This document shows, one piece after another, positions 35,379-50,700 of a stretch of 64,000 bases of DNA. Each line of letters opens with the position of its first letter. Position 1 is the stretch's first letter. Below the pieces are notes generated by a model. It saw only the letters and a list, made by a program, of their open reading frames with translations, did no database searches and was not told the DNA's origin. The stretch is from Pseudoips prasinana (lineage: Eukaryota > Arthropoda > Insecta > Lepidoptera > Nolidae), in the NCBI GenBank assembly GCA_951640165.1, contig OX621241.1:15381001-15445000 (forward strand), in the 5' to 3' direction. Position numbers and translations under genes: made by a program.

Positions 35379-38300
35379 CTGAAATATTTAGGACACATTA
35401 AGATTACGGGTACATCATCGACTAACTGATTCATAAAAGGCGGGCCTAAACTGCTACGAACTTGAAAAGTACGCTATCCGCATCTTGTGGTTTCCAAAAA
35501 CCCTCAGAAGATCATCGGTCCATCTTCTAGGTGGTCTGACTACGCTGAGTCTTCTGGTCCGTGGTCACCACTCGAGAACCTTCCATTCCCAGCACTGTCG
35601 GTTTTACGAACTATGCGCTCTGCCCACTGCCAGTTCAGTTTGCCAATTCTTCAGGCTATATGTCAATACTTTGGTTCGCTTGCGGATATTAACATTTTTG
35701 ATTCGATCTCGCAGGGAAACTCCATAAGCATCAAATAAGGAATGATTTTGAAGTACCTATATGAAAGTACGGAATTTTCAAAGTAAGAAGCATGAAACTG
35801 AATATATCTCCTTTTGGTAGGATATAATGTATGAAAATGTATTCGTGTCAATGAATAAATAATAAATGGCGTTTTTTCATTATACTACAATTATAGTCCA
35901 GATTTTTTATTTCATGCTTTTGACTTAAAAACTAACGAATTTTTTATTAACACTTTTTAACCTCTAACTCAAGAGTGAGTTAACACTTTAAACCTCTAAT
36001 GTAGGGTCAGGTTAAAAAGTGTTAGGTAATTGGAACGTCGTTAGTTTGTAATTAAAAAGTTTAGAGTTTTCGTTAAAATTAAACAAAAGTCACCCTTGTT
36101 AAATTTAACAAGGGTGTACAATAGGGGACAAATAAAACTACGGGGATCAAGTTATAGAATAAGTGGTATATATGTTTCTACATAATAGCTCACTCCAGGC
36201 AGGGTGGGCAGTTGGTTCTATACAAGAGTAACTTAAAACGCACAAATCAAAATAAATTTTAATTATTACCTTTCTTCATCTCCTTCGTCACTGTGTTCAG
36301 ACATATCAAACAGGTGTTCATTGAAATTAGCTACATGTAGTGCATTTATTGTGACTAATAATATCTCAAATAATTTACTTGCTAAATCATACTTCAATTT
36401 GCTATGTAATAAGCATCTATGCCTATGGTTTTAAACCTGTGCCTTACCTATGTACATTTTATTTAAATTAGTTTTAAATTAGTTTAGGCAATAGCATAAA
36501 GAAATGACATACGAGGTGAGATTTTCCATCTGAGATAAACCTATTTGATGATTATCAAAACATTTGAAAAGATTATCAATATTGATTTTTTTTAATAAAT
36601 CATAATGTAAGCTCTATCTCAGCATGAAAAAATCGATTCCTATCGGCCAATATTTAACACGTTAGATTGGATATCATATACTTTTAGGCTTCTATCTATC
36701 TACTAATACAGATTCACAGACACAGCTCGAACACAGAGGTTCTTCATATTTCGCTATTCGTTTATTTATTTTATTTTAGGCTATGTATAGTTTCCTTTAT
36801 TGGAAATGGAACGCTAAGCGTAGTGCTAGTCTCAATAACTGAATATTTGATTACCTTGATTGAATACACTCCTATACTTTTATTTCAAGAATAATTTACA
36901 TTTTGCCTCAAAATATTTTAATTCTTTGTCACAAAATGTGCCTAATTATAATATAATTGTTAAATTATATTATAGATTTTTCAGACATACCGGGGTCATA
37001 CAACATCCAAGTAGTTAAGATCATATTAGTATGACACTAATTATTACTCATTCTAGTTGTATAGTCTACACTACCTACTATTAGTGCTTTATGATTTGAG
37101 TAAGATTAAATAGCTACGTACTTTTCAATGCCCATGCGCTTGCGCCGCACTATGTGCAAGATGCGGCCCGCTGTAAATAGTCGCGCCGAAGAGAAGCGCC
37201 TCGCGAACACGTCTCGGGATACCAGCGCCGCTTCCTGTGCATTCAAAAATACATTTTTTTTTAATATCAATGCGGAAGTGCATGTTATTAGTTTATAGGT
37301 ATTTTAAACGTTCAGACAGTGTGTATAGCTCTTAGTAAGTTGCACTCCATAGTGTCGGACGAGGTTAACAAGGTTACCTATGTTAAAAGTGTAAGTTGAA
37401 AGTTAAGTGATAAGTACAAGTATGATGCGACGGACGGCACCTGGTTTTTAGGGTTCCGTACCCAAAGGGTAAAACGGGACCTTATTTAGACTTTGCTGTC
37501 TGTCGGTCCGTCTGTCACCAGGCTGTATCTCATGAACCGTGACAGTTAGACAGTTAAAGTATTTCTGTTGCCGCTATAACAACAGATACCAAACAACAAA
37601 ATAATAAATATTTAAAGTGGTTCCCATACCACAAACGTGAATTTTTTGCTCTGATTTATTTTAAATTTTGGTTATTTGACTGGCCTGTTAGTGTAGTGGT
37701 TAGTGATCCTGACTACAAAGCCAGAGGTTGTGGGTTCAATTCTTACCCAAATATTTGTTCTGGGTAGAGCGATTATTAGTTCTGCGTCTAGGTGTAATTT
37801 ATTTATAACATGTATGTATTTAGACGATATACATTCAGTCAAAAAAGTATCGGGAACACCATATTCACCAGATATGGCTCCAGCTGACTTCTTTCTTTTT
37901 CCTAAACTCAAATTACCACTTCATGGTACCCGTTTTCAATCGGTAGAAGACATAAAGGAGAATTCGCGGCGAGAACTGAACTCAATTCCGAAAGCAGCGT
38001 TTATAAAATGTTTTGATGAATGGATTATTCGTTGGCGTAAGTGTATCGTTTCTGAAGGAGCATACTTTGAAGGTGATAAAATAAATTTGGATGAATAACA
38101 AACTAACAAAATTTACATATAATTGATATTTTCCCGGTACTTTCTTGACAGAGTAGTATCTCACAAGCTATCAGAAAAAGAAAGTTCAGCTGCCTACGTG
38201 CCACACATAAGTATGTTTATCATTTCATGTGTTGTAGTACACGCTCTGCCTAGTTTCGGATCAGATGGCAGTGTGTTAGTTGTTCCAAGATATGTAAGTA

Positions 38301-41300
38301 TTATTATTTATTTATAAAGTCTAATGGAACCATCTCACTCGCATACCCGTAATATAAAAAACATTACCTACCTAATCAAAATCCAGTTCAAAAGCAAGCA
38401 AGTGGTACGCGGTGTTGGTTGTGTACAAATAAAAAAGAACGAAAAAATTTACCAAGACTGTTTGTATGAATTCGTATCGATGAAACTCTCTATCCGATCC
38501 TCAATCGGACGAGAGGCCCGCGTCTTCGCGTATTAACGTAAAACATCTCAAAAATTAAATTATCATCTCATACATCTCCACGCCAGTAACCGCTTGATTG
38601 ATTCGAATCAGGTACTTAGTTTATAGCTTTATTTGCTACACGGCCTCCTAGGCTTACTGTAAACGTACTTATAAATATGTATAAGACTACCTTTAACATC
38701 GCTCCTATTGTAAAAATGTACTATGTATGATTTGTATGAGTGCCATAAATGTGCATGTATTTGTGTACAAAGTTTTGAATGTGGTGAAATAAATTATTAT
38801 TATTAATAAAAAAATATAATGTTGTATTTGTTTTTATTCTTTTGAAGTCAGTTAAACAGGAAAGTTTTTAGAATGTTATATTAAGTGTGGTAGACAAGAT
38901 CTCATACATAAAACCGATGTATTTCGTATGTATGTATGTATGTGTAACATTTCAACACAGTTTATCTGCTCGTGTGGTGCAGTAGTTATGTTAATCAGAA
39001 CAACTCTTTTTTATTAATATGATATACTAGCTGTGCCCCGCGGTTTTACCCGCGTTTAACTTTATAAATTATAGCCTATGATTAGCTGTCACCCTGGTTT
39101 AACACCAGGGTGACAGCTAACTCCATACCAAAGTTTATTAAAATCTCTCCAGCCGTTTAGACGAGAAGAAGTAACAAACATACACACCTTAGCCTTTTAT
39201 ATATATATTTCTGATATTAAATTTCGAAATTTAAGTAGAATATATTTTATTGTTTTCCTCTTCAACCATATGAATAATCCTTTTATCATTAATAATTCGC
39301 AATATTTACTAAATTGCGTTTTATAAAAATGTCCTCCTGACCGAATTTCTGCCACGTCAGCCAGTCTCAATGGAGAAGATCTTGTGTAATTTGGACATAG
39401 GTATTATTAAAGAGTGCTTTGAATCCGTAAAGTGTACACAAACATAAAAATTTACCCAAAACATGTCACTTGAACACATAAGAAACAACATTAGCCCATG
39501 TAAATGTGCACAATAAAAAAAAGCTTACCGACACGGTGTCTAAGCGAACACAGAAACGGCACTCTAGTAGAAAGTAATAAAGGGGTAACTGACAGCACTC
39601 ACGGTGGAGACGCTATGCACTAGCAAGGCGTCCGCAGAATCGTCCGAGTGGTGCGCCTCCAGCTGCTCCGGCCGCCGCCAGGTGGACTCCAGATCCCGCG
39701 CCGGGACACCGAATAACGCGTAGCCGAAGCCGTTCAGCATTATTCGGTACTGGAGACAAAAAGAATCGGTAGTACACAAGAAATTATAGGTATGTAGTAA
39801 ACGCTACTTAAGCCTTGATATAGGTATCACTAAAGATATAATAATATGTCTATGGGCTTCTTTTAAGAACCTGCAAGGGTTATCAGATTAGGTTTGGAGA
39901 AACAGAAAACAAAGTTGACTCAGAAATTAGCAAGAAAGTTCTGAGGCTAGTTAGTTAAAAGATGACCAGGGTCTCTACCGGCTAAGTCGCCGAACATCGA
40001 TTTCTTAAATGGCGTTCAAATAAATAAAAGTTAAAAATGACTTAATCAATCGTTAAATCGGCTTCAACGGTGACAATCGATTCCGGACTATTTACGACGT
40101 CACATATGCTCATGGAAGCCGATTTAACGATTGATTAAGTCATTTCTAACCTTTATTTATTTGAACGCCATTTAAGATATCGATGTTCGGCGACTTAGCC
40201 GGTAGAGCCCCAGGTCCACTTAGTATGTGTGTGTGTGTGTGTGTGAGAGAGAAAGAAGGTGAGGGCCACGAAATACAATTACCGACTTTAATTAGAAGTG
40301 CTATTAAGAATTTATATCAGTGTTGATAAACTATGGATGCTAAAAGCAGGCACAAACACACATACATTACACTTACATTGAGCAAACTTGATTGCTCGGG
40401 GATTCTAATAGTTGCCTGGCGAGAAAACCTTGTCATAAGTAACTAGCCTATTAATAGTGAGTAGGTGAGTATAGGAGTGCATTTTCAGAAAACGTTTGTA
40501 TAGAGCAAATCTACATGAATATATAAAAAAACATTACAGAACTTCATCCTATCTAAGTCACAAAAGTAATTAATATTATATGTTTAAGTATATTCAAATT
40601 TATACAAAATAAGCACCACATAACTAGCCAAAAAGGTAACTAATATAAAATGATTACATAAGTATACATTTATTAAGTTTAAATAACTAAATAACATCAA
40701 CGTGAGTAATCGTTCTGCCAAGTCATAGAAATGTGCTGAATAAATCCAAATATTCTTATATTTAGATTAATTCAACACATTTCTAGGAGGCAGACTATGA
40801 GAGGTTCCTCCTCTGTGCTAATGAGGCAACGTGTACCAACCTTCGGTAACTTAGCAGCGTGTATAGTCTGTATGATCTTGGTCCTGAGGTTCTCGATGCT
40901 GTGTACGCTGAGCCGCATCACCAGGTCATCTCCGACGCCGACCGTCATCACGAAGGTCTCGGTGAACCGCGCCGCTTCACGACTTATTAAACCAGCTAGA
41001 ATCAATATCAAATAAGATAAATAAATACCTAAAGTATATAACTTTACCTATTAATCTTAAATAGAACATCAATATCTTCTATATTCAGTTTTATAAGTCA
41101 ACAACTTTTGACCTCTTTTGACACTTTTATCTGTGTTAAGGTTTTGATTTATTATATTTAATATAGTAGAACCGCACGTTTACCTAACACCCTAAAATGT
41201 ATTTTAATGTAGCTGTGTTGGCAATGAATAAATTAAATAAGGTACAATTGAGTGTTATGTAGTGACTTTATCCTCACGACACAAAAGAAGGGTCTTAGAG

Positions 41301-44300
41301 AATGTGTCTGACTCATCGTAGCTCACAAAAAGTGTCGTAGACTTAATTAACATCTGACTTTATGACGTTCCTTCTATAAATATTCTAAAAACTAATCTCA
41401 TGTGTTGGTAGAAATGGGGGGTGAGAAGTCTTTTTGATATAGTAAGGTAAATGAGCAAGCGGGACCCGTCGCCCTTTGACACTCCTAACACCAGAGAAGC
41501 AGCAACTGCCTCACCAAACTTTAAGAAAGAAATAGGCTCGTTGTTTGCTCGGAGTTTCCTATCAGCATGGATGGTATGGATCATAAATATACCTACTGAC
41601 CATAGTAATCGTTTTACTCCTTGTCGAACTTGACCTTAGTTCAAGAGAGTCTAGCTAACTACGCATGGCTTAATAACGCACGAAGGCGTGCATAAATACA
41701 GGTGCGAAAACAAAACCCTAACTTACATAATGCTCTACATACGCTCGTGCCTCTTTATAAGTATGTAAAGCTCTCGGTCCTGTCGCATGGTCGTGCCGAA
41801 TCGCCGTCCTATCAACTTATGAAAGCGAGGGAATTGATTGCGCAGTAGCAGCCCGCAATTCGAAACTGCGCCACTGCACCGTGTCACTCTACCCGAGATT
41901 TGAATAAAGAATTATATCAGCGATTGTCGTCATTCATGACGTGATCAAAGTAGTTATACGTAGATTACCTATTTATTTATTTATAGTTAATTAACGGTTA
42001 GCTAATTATAACCAATTACATTAATCAACATAGAAACATTACATAATTTAACTTATATTTAAGGTTACTTTAGAACTAATACAAAATACTGGACATCCTT
42101 GCATACTTTCTTTCGCAGACAAACCAAACACCCAAAACCTATATATTCTTAATATTTATTTGCACACAGAATTAGCGTAAAATACTATTTGTTCAGACAA
42201 TTAGAACATACCATATTATATTATTATTTAACCAGGTCGATAACTAAATATCTCCAATTTATTTATTTTGTCTGCTTAAAGTATGATATTAGGTACTATA
42301 CCACCAACTCCAAATTAATTGTTCAATTTATACGTTCGCTTATCGGCTGCCATTCCATTATTCCGTAAATGAATAATGTATGATGGTTCCACCTACCTGT
42401 TATTCATGGATACTTTATTTAAAGGTATAGGTACCGACATTTGAAAGGCAAAAGGGTAAAGGAAAAATTAAACAGAGGAACCATTTTGGATGTTAAGCGT
42501 GCTTTTAATAATATCCTGGGATATTATTCACACACGCCCATCTGATCCGAAACAAAACTGAGCTTGTACAATGGAAACCAGACCACTGATATACTACATA
42601 CCTATAGTACTTTTCTTTTGTAAATACATACTTATATAAATAACTAGTTGTGCCCCGCGGTTTTACCCGCGTTAAAATTTATAAATTATAGCCTGTTAAT
42701 CCAGGGTGTCCGCTAACTCCATACCAAATTTTATTGAATTCGCTCCAGGTATTTAGACGTGAAGAAGTAACTCACACACTCACAAACTTTCGCCTTTATA
42801 ATATTAGTGTGATTACACCCAGACTCAGGACAAACATACATGTTAATGCACACAACTATCTGTCCAGGATGGGAATCGAACCCACGGCCTGTGGCGTGAA
42901 AAGCAAGCATCTACTAGCCATGCCAACGGGCCTGCTCAGGAGTTTCACTCCTTGAACGGACAATATGGGCCAACAGGGCTCAATCAGTTTAACAAATTCA
43001 GACTTCTAACTAAGTAACCTCCGCCAGCTGGCACTCCTTTGGCTCTGAACTTCAGCTCAGGGTGGCAACTAACGTGGATATCATGAGAGGATCTGTTTTA
43101 GGGACGTGTAGTGCAACTGTCGGTCTTTGTTAATAAGCGAAGACGCGAACTGCTCGTCGATTTGAGGATCGGACGGGTCATTCCATTTTATTTTTATTTT
43201 ATTTATTAGGTTTACCAACAGAAGCAACAATATTTCACTTAGGGTCTGTTTCACAATGTCCAGATAAAGTGTTGGATAGCTAACTACCAAATAAACTGAC
43301 AGATATAAGTTCTGGATAAAACACATTGCGTTTCACCACCACCTTCCCGATAAAATTATTTGCCAGATAGCTATTCGGCAGTTACTAATAGGTAGGTTTG
43401 GCAACGTCGCATTTTGTCGTTCCGTCTTATGAAACAGACAACCTATAAAATACATTTCTTATGATAAACACACCTAAAAATATCGTATTACTAATTTTTA
43501 TGGTAAGCATTTTCAGGTTTGCATAAATATTTTCAAATTTATCTTCTATCTATTATTTTATCAAATAAAAATACATAAATAATAGGTCTTTACCTATGAA
43601 ATTGCCGTTTTGTATGAAAAAATTTAAACGAATTTTTTTCATGAATTTTTTTATTTGTATTAATCGAAGTAATCACCCATGCAATCAATGCATCTTTGCC
43701 ATCGCAGTGGCAGTTTATTGATGCCCTTCTTAAAGAAATCAGCTGGACGGGAGGCAACAAATTCTTCAAAGGCATTTTGTACTGCCTCTTGGGTATTGAA
43801 TTTTTTTCCCGCCAAGAAGTTATCCAAATTCTGGAAAAAGTAGTAGTCTGTAGGCGCAAGGTCTGGTGAGTAGGGCGGATGACGGAGAGCTTCCAACCCC
43901 AGTTCTTGCAACTTGGAGACCGTCTGCTGTGCAGTATGAGGTCGCGCGTTGTCGTGCAGGAGCAGCGGAGACGAGCGATTGACCAATGCTGGTTGGAGAT
44001 GCGCCAGCTTCTCCATCATTGTGCTCAGTTCTTCACAGTACACATCTGCAGTAATGCTCACCCCGTTTGGTAAGAAGCTGTGATGAATCACACCGGCGCT
44101 AGACCACCAAACAGTGACCATCACTTTTCTAGGGGTAAGTTTTCGTTTAGGGCATTGTTTAGGTGCTGAACCAGGATCCAACCAACTTGCTGAGCGCTTG
44201 CGGTTATCAAACAGAATCCATTTTTCATCGCAGGTAACAATGCGGTTCAAAATTCCTTCATTTGTGTGTCTGTTGAGCAGTGCAAGGCACGTCTCGACGC

Positions 44301-47300
44301 GTACTTCGCGCTGGCGATCATTGAGTTCGTGGGGCACCCATTTGTCAAGCTTTTTTACCTTGCCAATTTGACGCAAATGGACCAATATTGTTTTGACGCT
44401 AACGTCGAAAGCTGCTGCTAATTCAGCCGTAGATTGTGTATCATCAGCTTCCACAACCGCCTTTAATTCGTCATTGTCGACCAAAGTCTTCGGACGACCG
44501 CGAGGTTCATTTTTCAGGTCGAAATTTCCAGAACGGAAGCGAGCAAACCAATAACAGGTGGTGCGTTGGTTTGTAGTGTTAGCTCCGTAAACGTCGTTGA
44601 TGTTGCGTGCCGCTTGTGCCGCGTTGCTGCCACGACGGTACTCATATTCCATAATTACTCGAATTTTTAACGTATCCATGATGACGAAAAAGATTGAAAT
44701 GCGATGAAAATGTAACACTAATCAATAAAGAAATGACTACTTTTGGAAAAAAGAATCCATGTTTTTAAAATAAAATTAATTTGAAATTAGAATTCTTAGC
44801 CAAACAAAAATTATTTTGATTTGAAATGGCCAGTACTGCAGAACGGCAATTTCATAGGTAAAGACCTAATATATTGTTTTTTTTTTGCGTGAAATTAAAC
44901 GTACGAAAGTCAAATAAATAGACGTCAAATTTTAATGTCAACAAATGTTTGTTGCGGTGTTTCGGTGGTGATTTTCTTAGCGGTGTCGGATTTATGCGCG
45001 GTTCACGATCAAATAATTCATCAATTTCGTCTTCAATTGTATCAAATTTTACCATTTTATTCTAACAATAAACACCCCCGAAATAAGCATCGAATGACAT
45101 CTGTCAGATATCTTATCCATCAGATCAGACCAGTTAACTTTGCTATCTGAAGCTTGATCTGGCCAATAGTTTACTTTGCAGTTTATTTGCCAGTTAGTAC
45201 TATTTATGGATTATGAAACGCAAACGATGTCTTTATTCGATAGATAAGTTGCAAGTAGCTTATTCGGGACTTTATCTGGAAATTGTGAAACAGACCCTTA
45301 CAGATGTAGTATACAATAAAACTTAATTCTAATTGCGCATCTAATTATAGGCAAACACCACATTTTTAGATACACTCTATAGGTAGTAAATTAATCTATA
45401 TTATTCTTACATATTTTATACGAAAATATTATAAAACAAATACTTCTATTATAATTATAAATAAACAAGGAAACCATCAATAATAGTTATAAATATTATT
45501 GAAGAACTAAATTAAATTAATTACTAGAAAAATTCTATGAGTCTGACACTATTTCAAATATTATTTTACGCAGTGCACTTGATTTCATGCTGAAAATGTC
45601 TATTGGCCCAGTACAATACCTGTTAAATTGTCTACACAATCTTGGTATAGGAGCATTGTAACCCAGAATCGTTCTACGAAAGGGAGGCACCAACAGCGCA
45701 ATCGGTTTACGAGGTGGTCGTCGTGGAACATTCAAATTTATTCGTTTTAGAAGCTGTGGACACGATATATCATATTTTAAAAGTTTGCATATGAAATGTA
45801 TTTCCGCTTGTATCCTGCGATTATCCAAACAAGTTATTCTATCGATACGAATGCCAACTAAAGGTCTTGGACGCAGACTGCTTGGCCATAAGATGATGCA
45901 AAATGTTTAAATAGCACAGGCTATGTAGAAATACGTTCATTTTACATAGCTAAATATGAAATTTACTTGATTTTGACTGGCTTGTTAGTCCAGTGGTTAG
46001 TGACATTGAGCGCTAAGCCGGAGGTCGTAGGTTTGGTCCTCACCCGGGACAAATCTTTGTGTGATCGGTGTGGGAGTAATTTGTCTATAATATGTTTGTA
46101 TTTAAAATGTATGTATTATGTTTATCATTTGTCTGGTAATCATTGTATAGGCTCTACCTAGTTTGAGATCTCGATAGCAGTGTTGCTTGTCCGAAGAAAA
46201 AATTATATGTAATAACCCAAAAAAGTGTAGAAAAAAAAATGAATATCCTATCACGTGTTATCTACTTATTACAGACCTTTCTCTTATTTTACTTTTTTTA
46301 TAATTATATTCCTTCGATATTAAGTTCCCGACTAACAATCTTGACCGTAAACATACATAGACTCACGCCTGTCTCCCAGAGGGGTAGGCAGAGACAACGA
46401 AGTTGCATTTGTCACGATCCTTGCACACCTCTTTCGCTTCGTTTACTGACATTATATTCTTCATACATGATCGCTGGTTTAGGGTAATTCTGACCTGACC
46501 TTTCTTGAGTACGTCTCCGACTTGATCAGAGAATGTTCTCCCCTTCCGGTTGCACCATTCACACAGGCCAGGTATACTTTTTTTTGTCAATCTTCTTTCA
46601 TTCATCCTTTCTAAATGGTCAAACCATCTCAGAATACCTTTTTCAATCTTTGTGACTACATCCTCTTTCACACCACAACGCTCTCTTACATCAGTATTTC
46701 GAATTCTGTCTTTCAAAGTCACACCACACGTACTTCTCAGAGCTCTCATTTCCAATGCATTTATTTTACTTTCATTCTTTTTCTGCCATACCCAACTTTC
46801 ACTTCCATACATTAAAGTTGGCACTAAAACTCCATCGTGTACGGCACTTAGTATCTAAATTCCTATATTCATAGATTTAGCAAATATTCCGCTATTGTGT
46901 ATTTCAAAATTAATATTTCAATGCCGAACATCAAAAGTTAGTCAACAATATCCCAAACAAATGACCCAACTCAAATGGGCTAAAATAATGGCAGGCAATA
47001 TTAAACGTTTGCCAAGATTAAACAATACGAGTACCTAATTTTAAACAAGTAACTTTTATACCCTGAAAACACCAGCCATTTTAAATTTAACCTGAATAAT
47101 AAAAGGAAGGGTTATTAAAAATAATTCGGTTCTTTTTTTATTAAAACTGTGTCAGTCGTCTGAGTCTTACCAAATGAAATGTATATTTGCAGTCCCTAGA
47201 TTCACCGAGGATTTTGCCGTCTAAAATATGACGGCGCGTCGAATATTTATAAGAGTGGCAACTGTGATAAGTCTCATCCGTTCTGACACAACACCGAGTG

Positions 47301-47699
47301 GTGGCTAGATTTTCAACTTTCTCACATAAGCATGAGGTTTACTTTCAATTGGGGAAATTTTACAGATTGGGGTAGCTTGGTGTGCAGCTGGCGTCTGTAC
47401 ATATCTTGTTTGTTCCAGCCATCTTGACCGCAACCAATGACTCACAAACGGTTAAAAAAAATGTCTGAGACCTAAGTAAGTAAGTTACAATTTTAAATTA
47501 GTTTACTTGCTAGTAACACTAGTTTTACTTGTGACTAAAAAAAGTAAAAGGTTAATAACTACTCCATGGAAATTACCTATAATTCCATTAATTCCATATT
47601 TATTGGAATGAAGTTCCTTATCGCGCGTTGTGAAAGGGGGCTAGACAGAAAAAATTCTCAAGAAAAGTTGTCACGGCACTTTTTGCAGCTGTGCATGTT

Positions 47700-47730
<31 letters not shown>

Positions 47731-50700
47731 TATAGAAAGCAATCCAGATATTTTCATTTCTATTTCGCATTGAACAGTATGGTGTCGCGACGGTTATTTT
47801 TGTTGAGTGTATACAGGTTTTTTGTACATAATAAATAATAAGAAATAACTTCGTTCCATCCGGGTGTCCCGTGACACCTCTCAAGTTTTTAATTTGCTAA
47901 AGCGAATTAAATGTAGCTTATGCCAAGTTGGTGTCTATGCTAGATGTAGCCGAGCTTTGCTGTGATTGTATGTACCTTAAAAACTGTTGTACCGTTTATT
48001 TTTTTATCGATTGTTTATATTCTTGTAAATGTATTTTCTTTCTTTCTGATATACTTTTATAATAAGTCTTTCACTTAGTTCTTACCTGGCGTTGAAAATG
48101 CGTACACCTTGAGATGTGGATACCTCGATCTTAATTTTAATGCTACTAATACTGCTACGCCTGCACCAAGACTGTGACCTGGAACAAAATGTAATATAAG
48201 TATCATCAGAGAGGGTACAGAGATGTAGGTACGATATGCCTGCAAGAGCTGACTAAAGTTTTAAACGACTAGGTACAGACGCTAGCACATTAAGCTATCC
48301 CAATCCGTCAAATTTCGCCAATTCAAAGTGAACCTTATGCTTTGTGATAAAGTTGAAAATCTATTAAAGAAATTTGACAGATTGAGGTAGCTGGATGTAC
48401 TGGCGTCTGTACAAGATATTTTTGTGAAAGTATTTTATAGAAAATTGGAATGTCATCATAACAGGGCGCGTGTCGTGTACCTCTCAGTCGGCTCGTGAAA
48501 ACATATTTATAACACACACTTTATGGAACTCGATATATTCTCTATCAAATAATCAATTTAGTCGTAAAGTAATTGAATAATTGTCAGTCAATGATCAAGC
48601 TGATTTAGGTTCTTGAACTACATATTGTTTAACTCCCATTAGTTACCTTCTTTCTACTTATAATTTGAAATAATTTGTGAAAAATTGTGTGATTATATGT
48701 TTTTTTTAAATTAGCTTAAGATTTTTATTGTTATACATGTAGGTGTTCTTCGTCCCAAATAAAAAAAAAAAACATTTACATAATCTCAGTCGGTGGAGAT
48801 TTAAGTTGGTATGTGAACTCAGAGTTTGTTAATATTAAACAAGCCAATAGACATAAATGACATAAGACATTATTGTTTTGCTTATCTTGGACAAATTATA
48901 CGAAAAATACAAAGTAAAATACATCTTCTTTCTTCTAAACTTCATAATTAGAGAAGATTGAATAGACTTATTGTCAGTAAGTTTGGGTACTTCTTGGCCT
49001 TTCAGAGAACTTCGATCCTATGGAATAATACACTGCCTTTGTTTTCTCATTTAAGCTTACCTTTAACAATGACTCTTTCAATTACTTATAGAGGTATTGA
49101 GAATATATACAGCTCCTATAGTGATCAATATCAAGTTTAATTGAATCATTCTTCATGGAGATATTAGAATAATTATTTACGATGGAAAAATATGGACTAC
49201 ATTAACCTTAAGATAATATTACTTGCCGCACGGATTTCAGTAAAAAGCGAAGGTAAATCTTCATAATCATGCCTTTGTTTGGCGTAAATCTTCCATCGAA
49301 GTAGTATTTCAATAAACTTTTTAATGATTTATAGTATGAACTAGTTAAAAATGCAATTATTGGTAGAACATTTTACGGTTTCCTGTAGAAACCTATAAAG
49401 AAAATAAATATTATATATTACAAACTCATCAATACACAGATTTATTTGCATGCAACATTAATTATTATTACAAGTTGATTCAGATCATCTAAAAACTTTT
49501 TTATTTGATCTGAGAAGCTGATGCACAAGAAAAGTTCAGCGGTTTTAGTTCCCCTGGTAGGTACTTTGATTATAATAAATAGTCTGTGCTATAAGTACCT
49601 ACCAGTAATCTTCCGTGTCACAGAATAACAATCTTGTGCAGGTATCTAAATAATTAAAATATTATACTTATTTAAATAAAGTAATATACATTATATCTTA
49701 AGGAATACATATTTTTTAACTATGATATATTTAGCTCACATTTAGCTAATAGTGCTATTACACTATTGCTACATATGTATAGTTTTATCATTAAAACCTA
49801 GATTAAAATATTCAAATACCGTTTGTATATATATTTAAATATATATAATATTTCTCGTTCTATGTAGGTATGGAAGGATATGAACCACATAAATGAAACC
49901 ATAAACAGAGACGTTATTATCTTTCAATATTTGTTTTAAACATTAGGCCTAGAGTCAATTAAGAGTATATCAATAAAATAGGAGGTGCACGGGAAGCATA
50001 CCCGTGTTCCCGGAGCTCTCCCTACCAGGCGCCAAGAGAAGTCCAAGGCAGATTAGGTTTAGTCGGTGCGAACCCGACATCTACGACCGCAGTCACTTAC
50101 TGTGAGTGGCATGCGTTGGCATTTCCCCTACCTCAGTAAGAAAGGCACATAAGAGTGCCTTACTTCAGATATTCAGACAAAAGTCCCACAGGCCATATTG
50201 TAGAACAACAAGTGTATGAGCAAACATACATGACGGGAGACATAAAGGGGCAGCTCTGATGGCTTGTCAGTTAAATTCACATAATACTTTTTGACTCGAC
50301 CTGGGATTTGAAGGACCTTATCATTTGCGGTTGAACAATCCACCTCTAGAACAACGAGTCCGTTAAAAACAATAAGTCAGTCTTATACAGGGTTTCTGAT
50401 AAATAGGTGTCCATCTTCAAAAGTCATTGCTTCATCAATAACGTTAGTATCGATTTTAGTAACCTTCCTAAAAACGTCTCTTTTTTATGTCGATGCAATG
50501 CCCCTCAATCGAACGAGTGGCCTGCGTCTTCGTATATGAACGTTTAGCGGTGGTTACGCAAAACGTCCCTAAATGCAACCCTGTAATGAATTTGCAGACT
50601 ATCGATTTACATTATTTTAAGGCTACATTAACAACGTATCATTGAATTATTATTTCTTTACGTTTTTCAGACTCATATATCGTTATTTATTAATAACGGA

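Larger units (their letters stand above)
43242..45297. mobile_element. Harbinger-like TIR element (772 bp before the mariner insertion)
   Basis: Ends are GGGTCTGTTTCACAATGTCC and its complement GAAATTGTGAAACAGACCC, followed by AGATAAAGT on the inner side. Both ends are flanked by TTA (43239-43241 and 45298-45300), the 3-bp TWA duplication characteristic of PIF/Harbinger. No transposase was recognised. A 67-codon frame at 44852-45055 is unexplained. The mariner at 43585-44866 landed inside it. Confidence 0.75.

Noticed and set aside
37703..38098. 131-codon open frame taken as a host gene
   Set aside because: The N-terminal part is SINE sequence and the rest is the C-terminus of a deleted mariner transposase.
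44114..44371. Plus-strand frame of 85 codons
   Set aside because: It is antisense to the intact mariner transposase.
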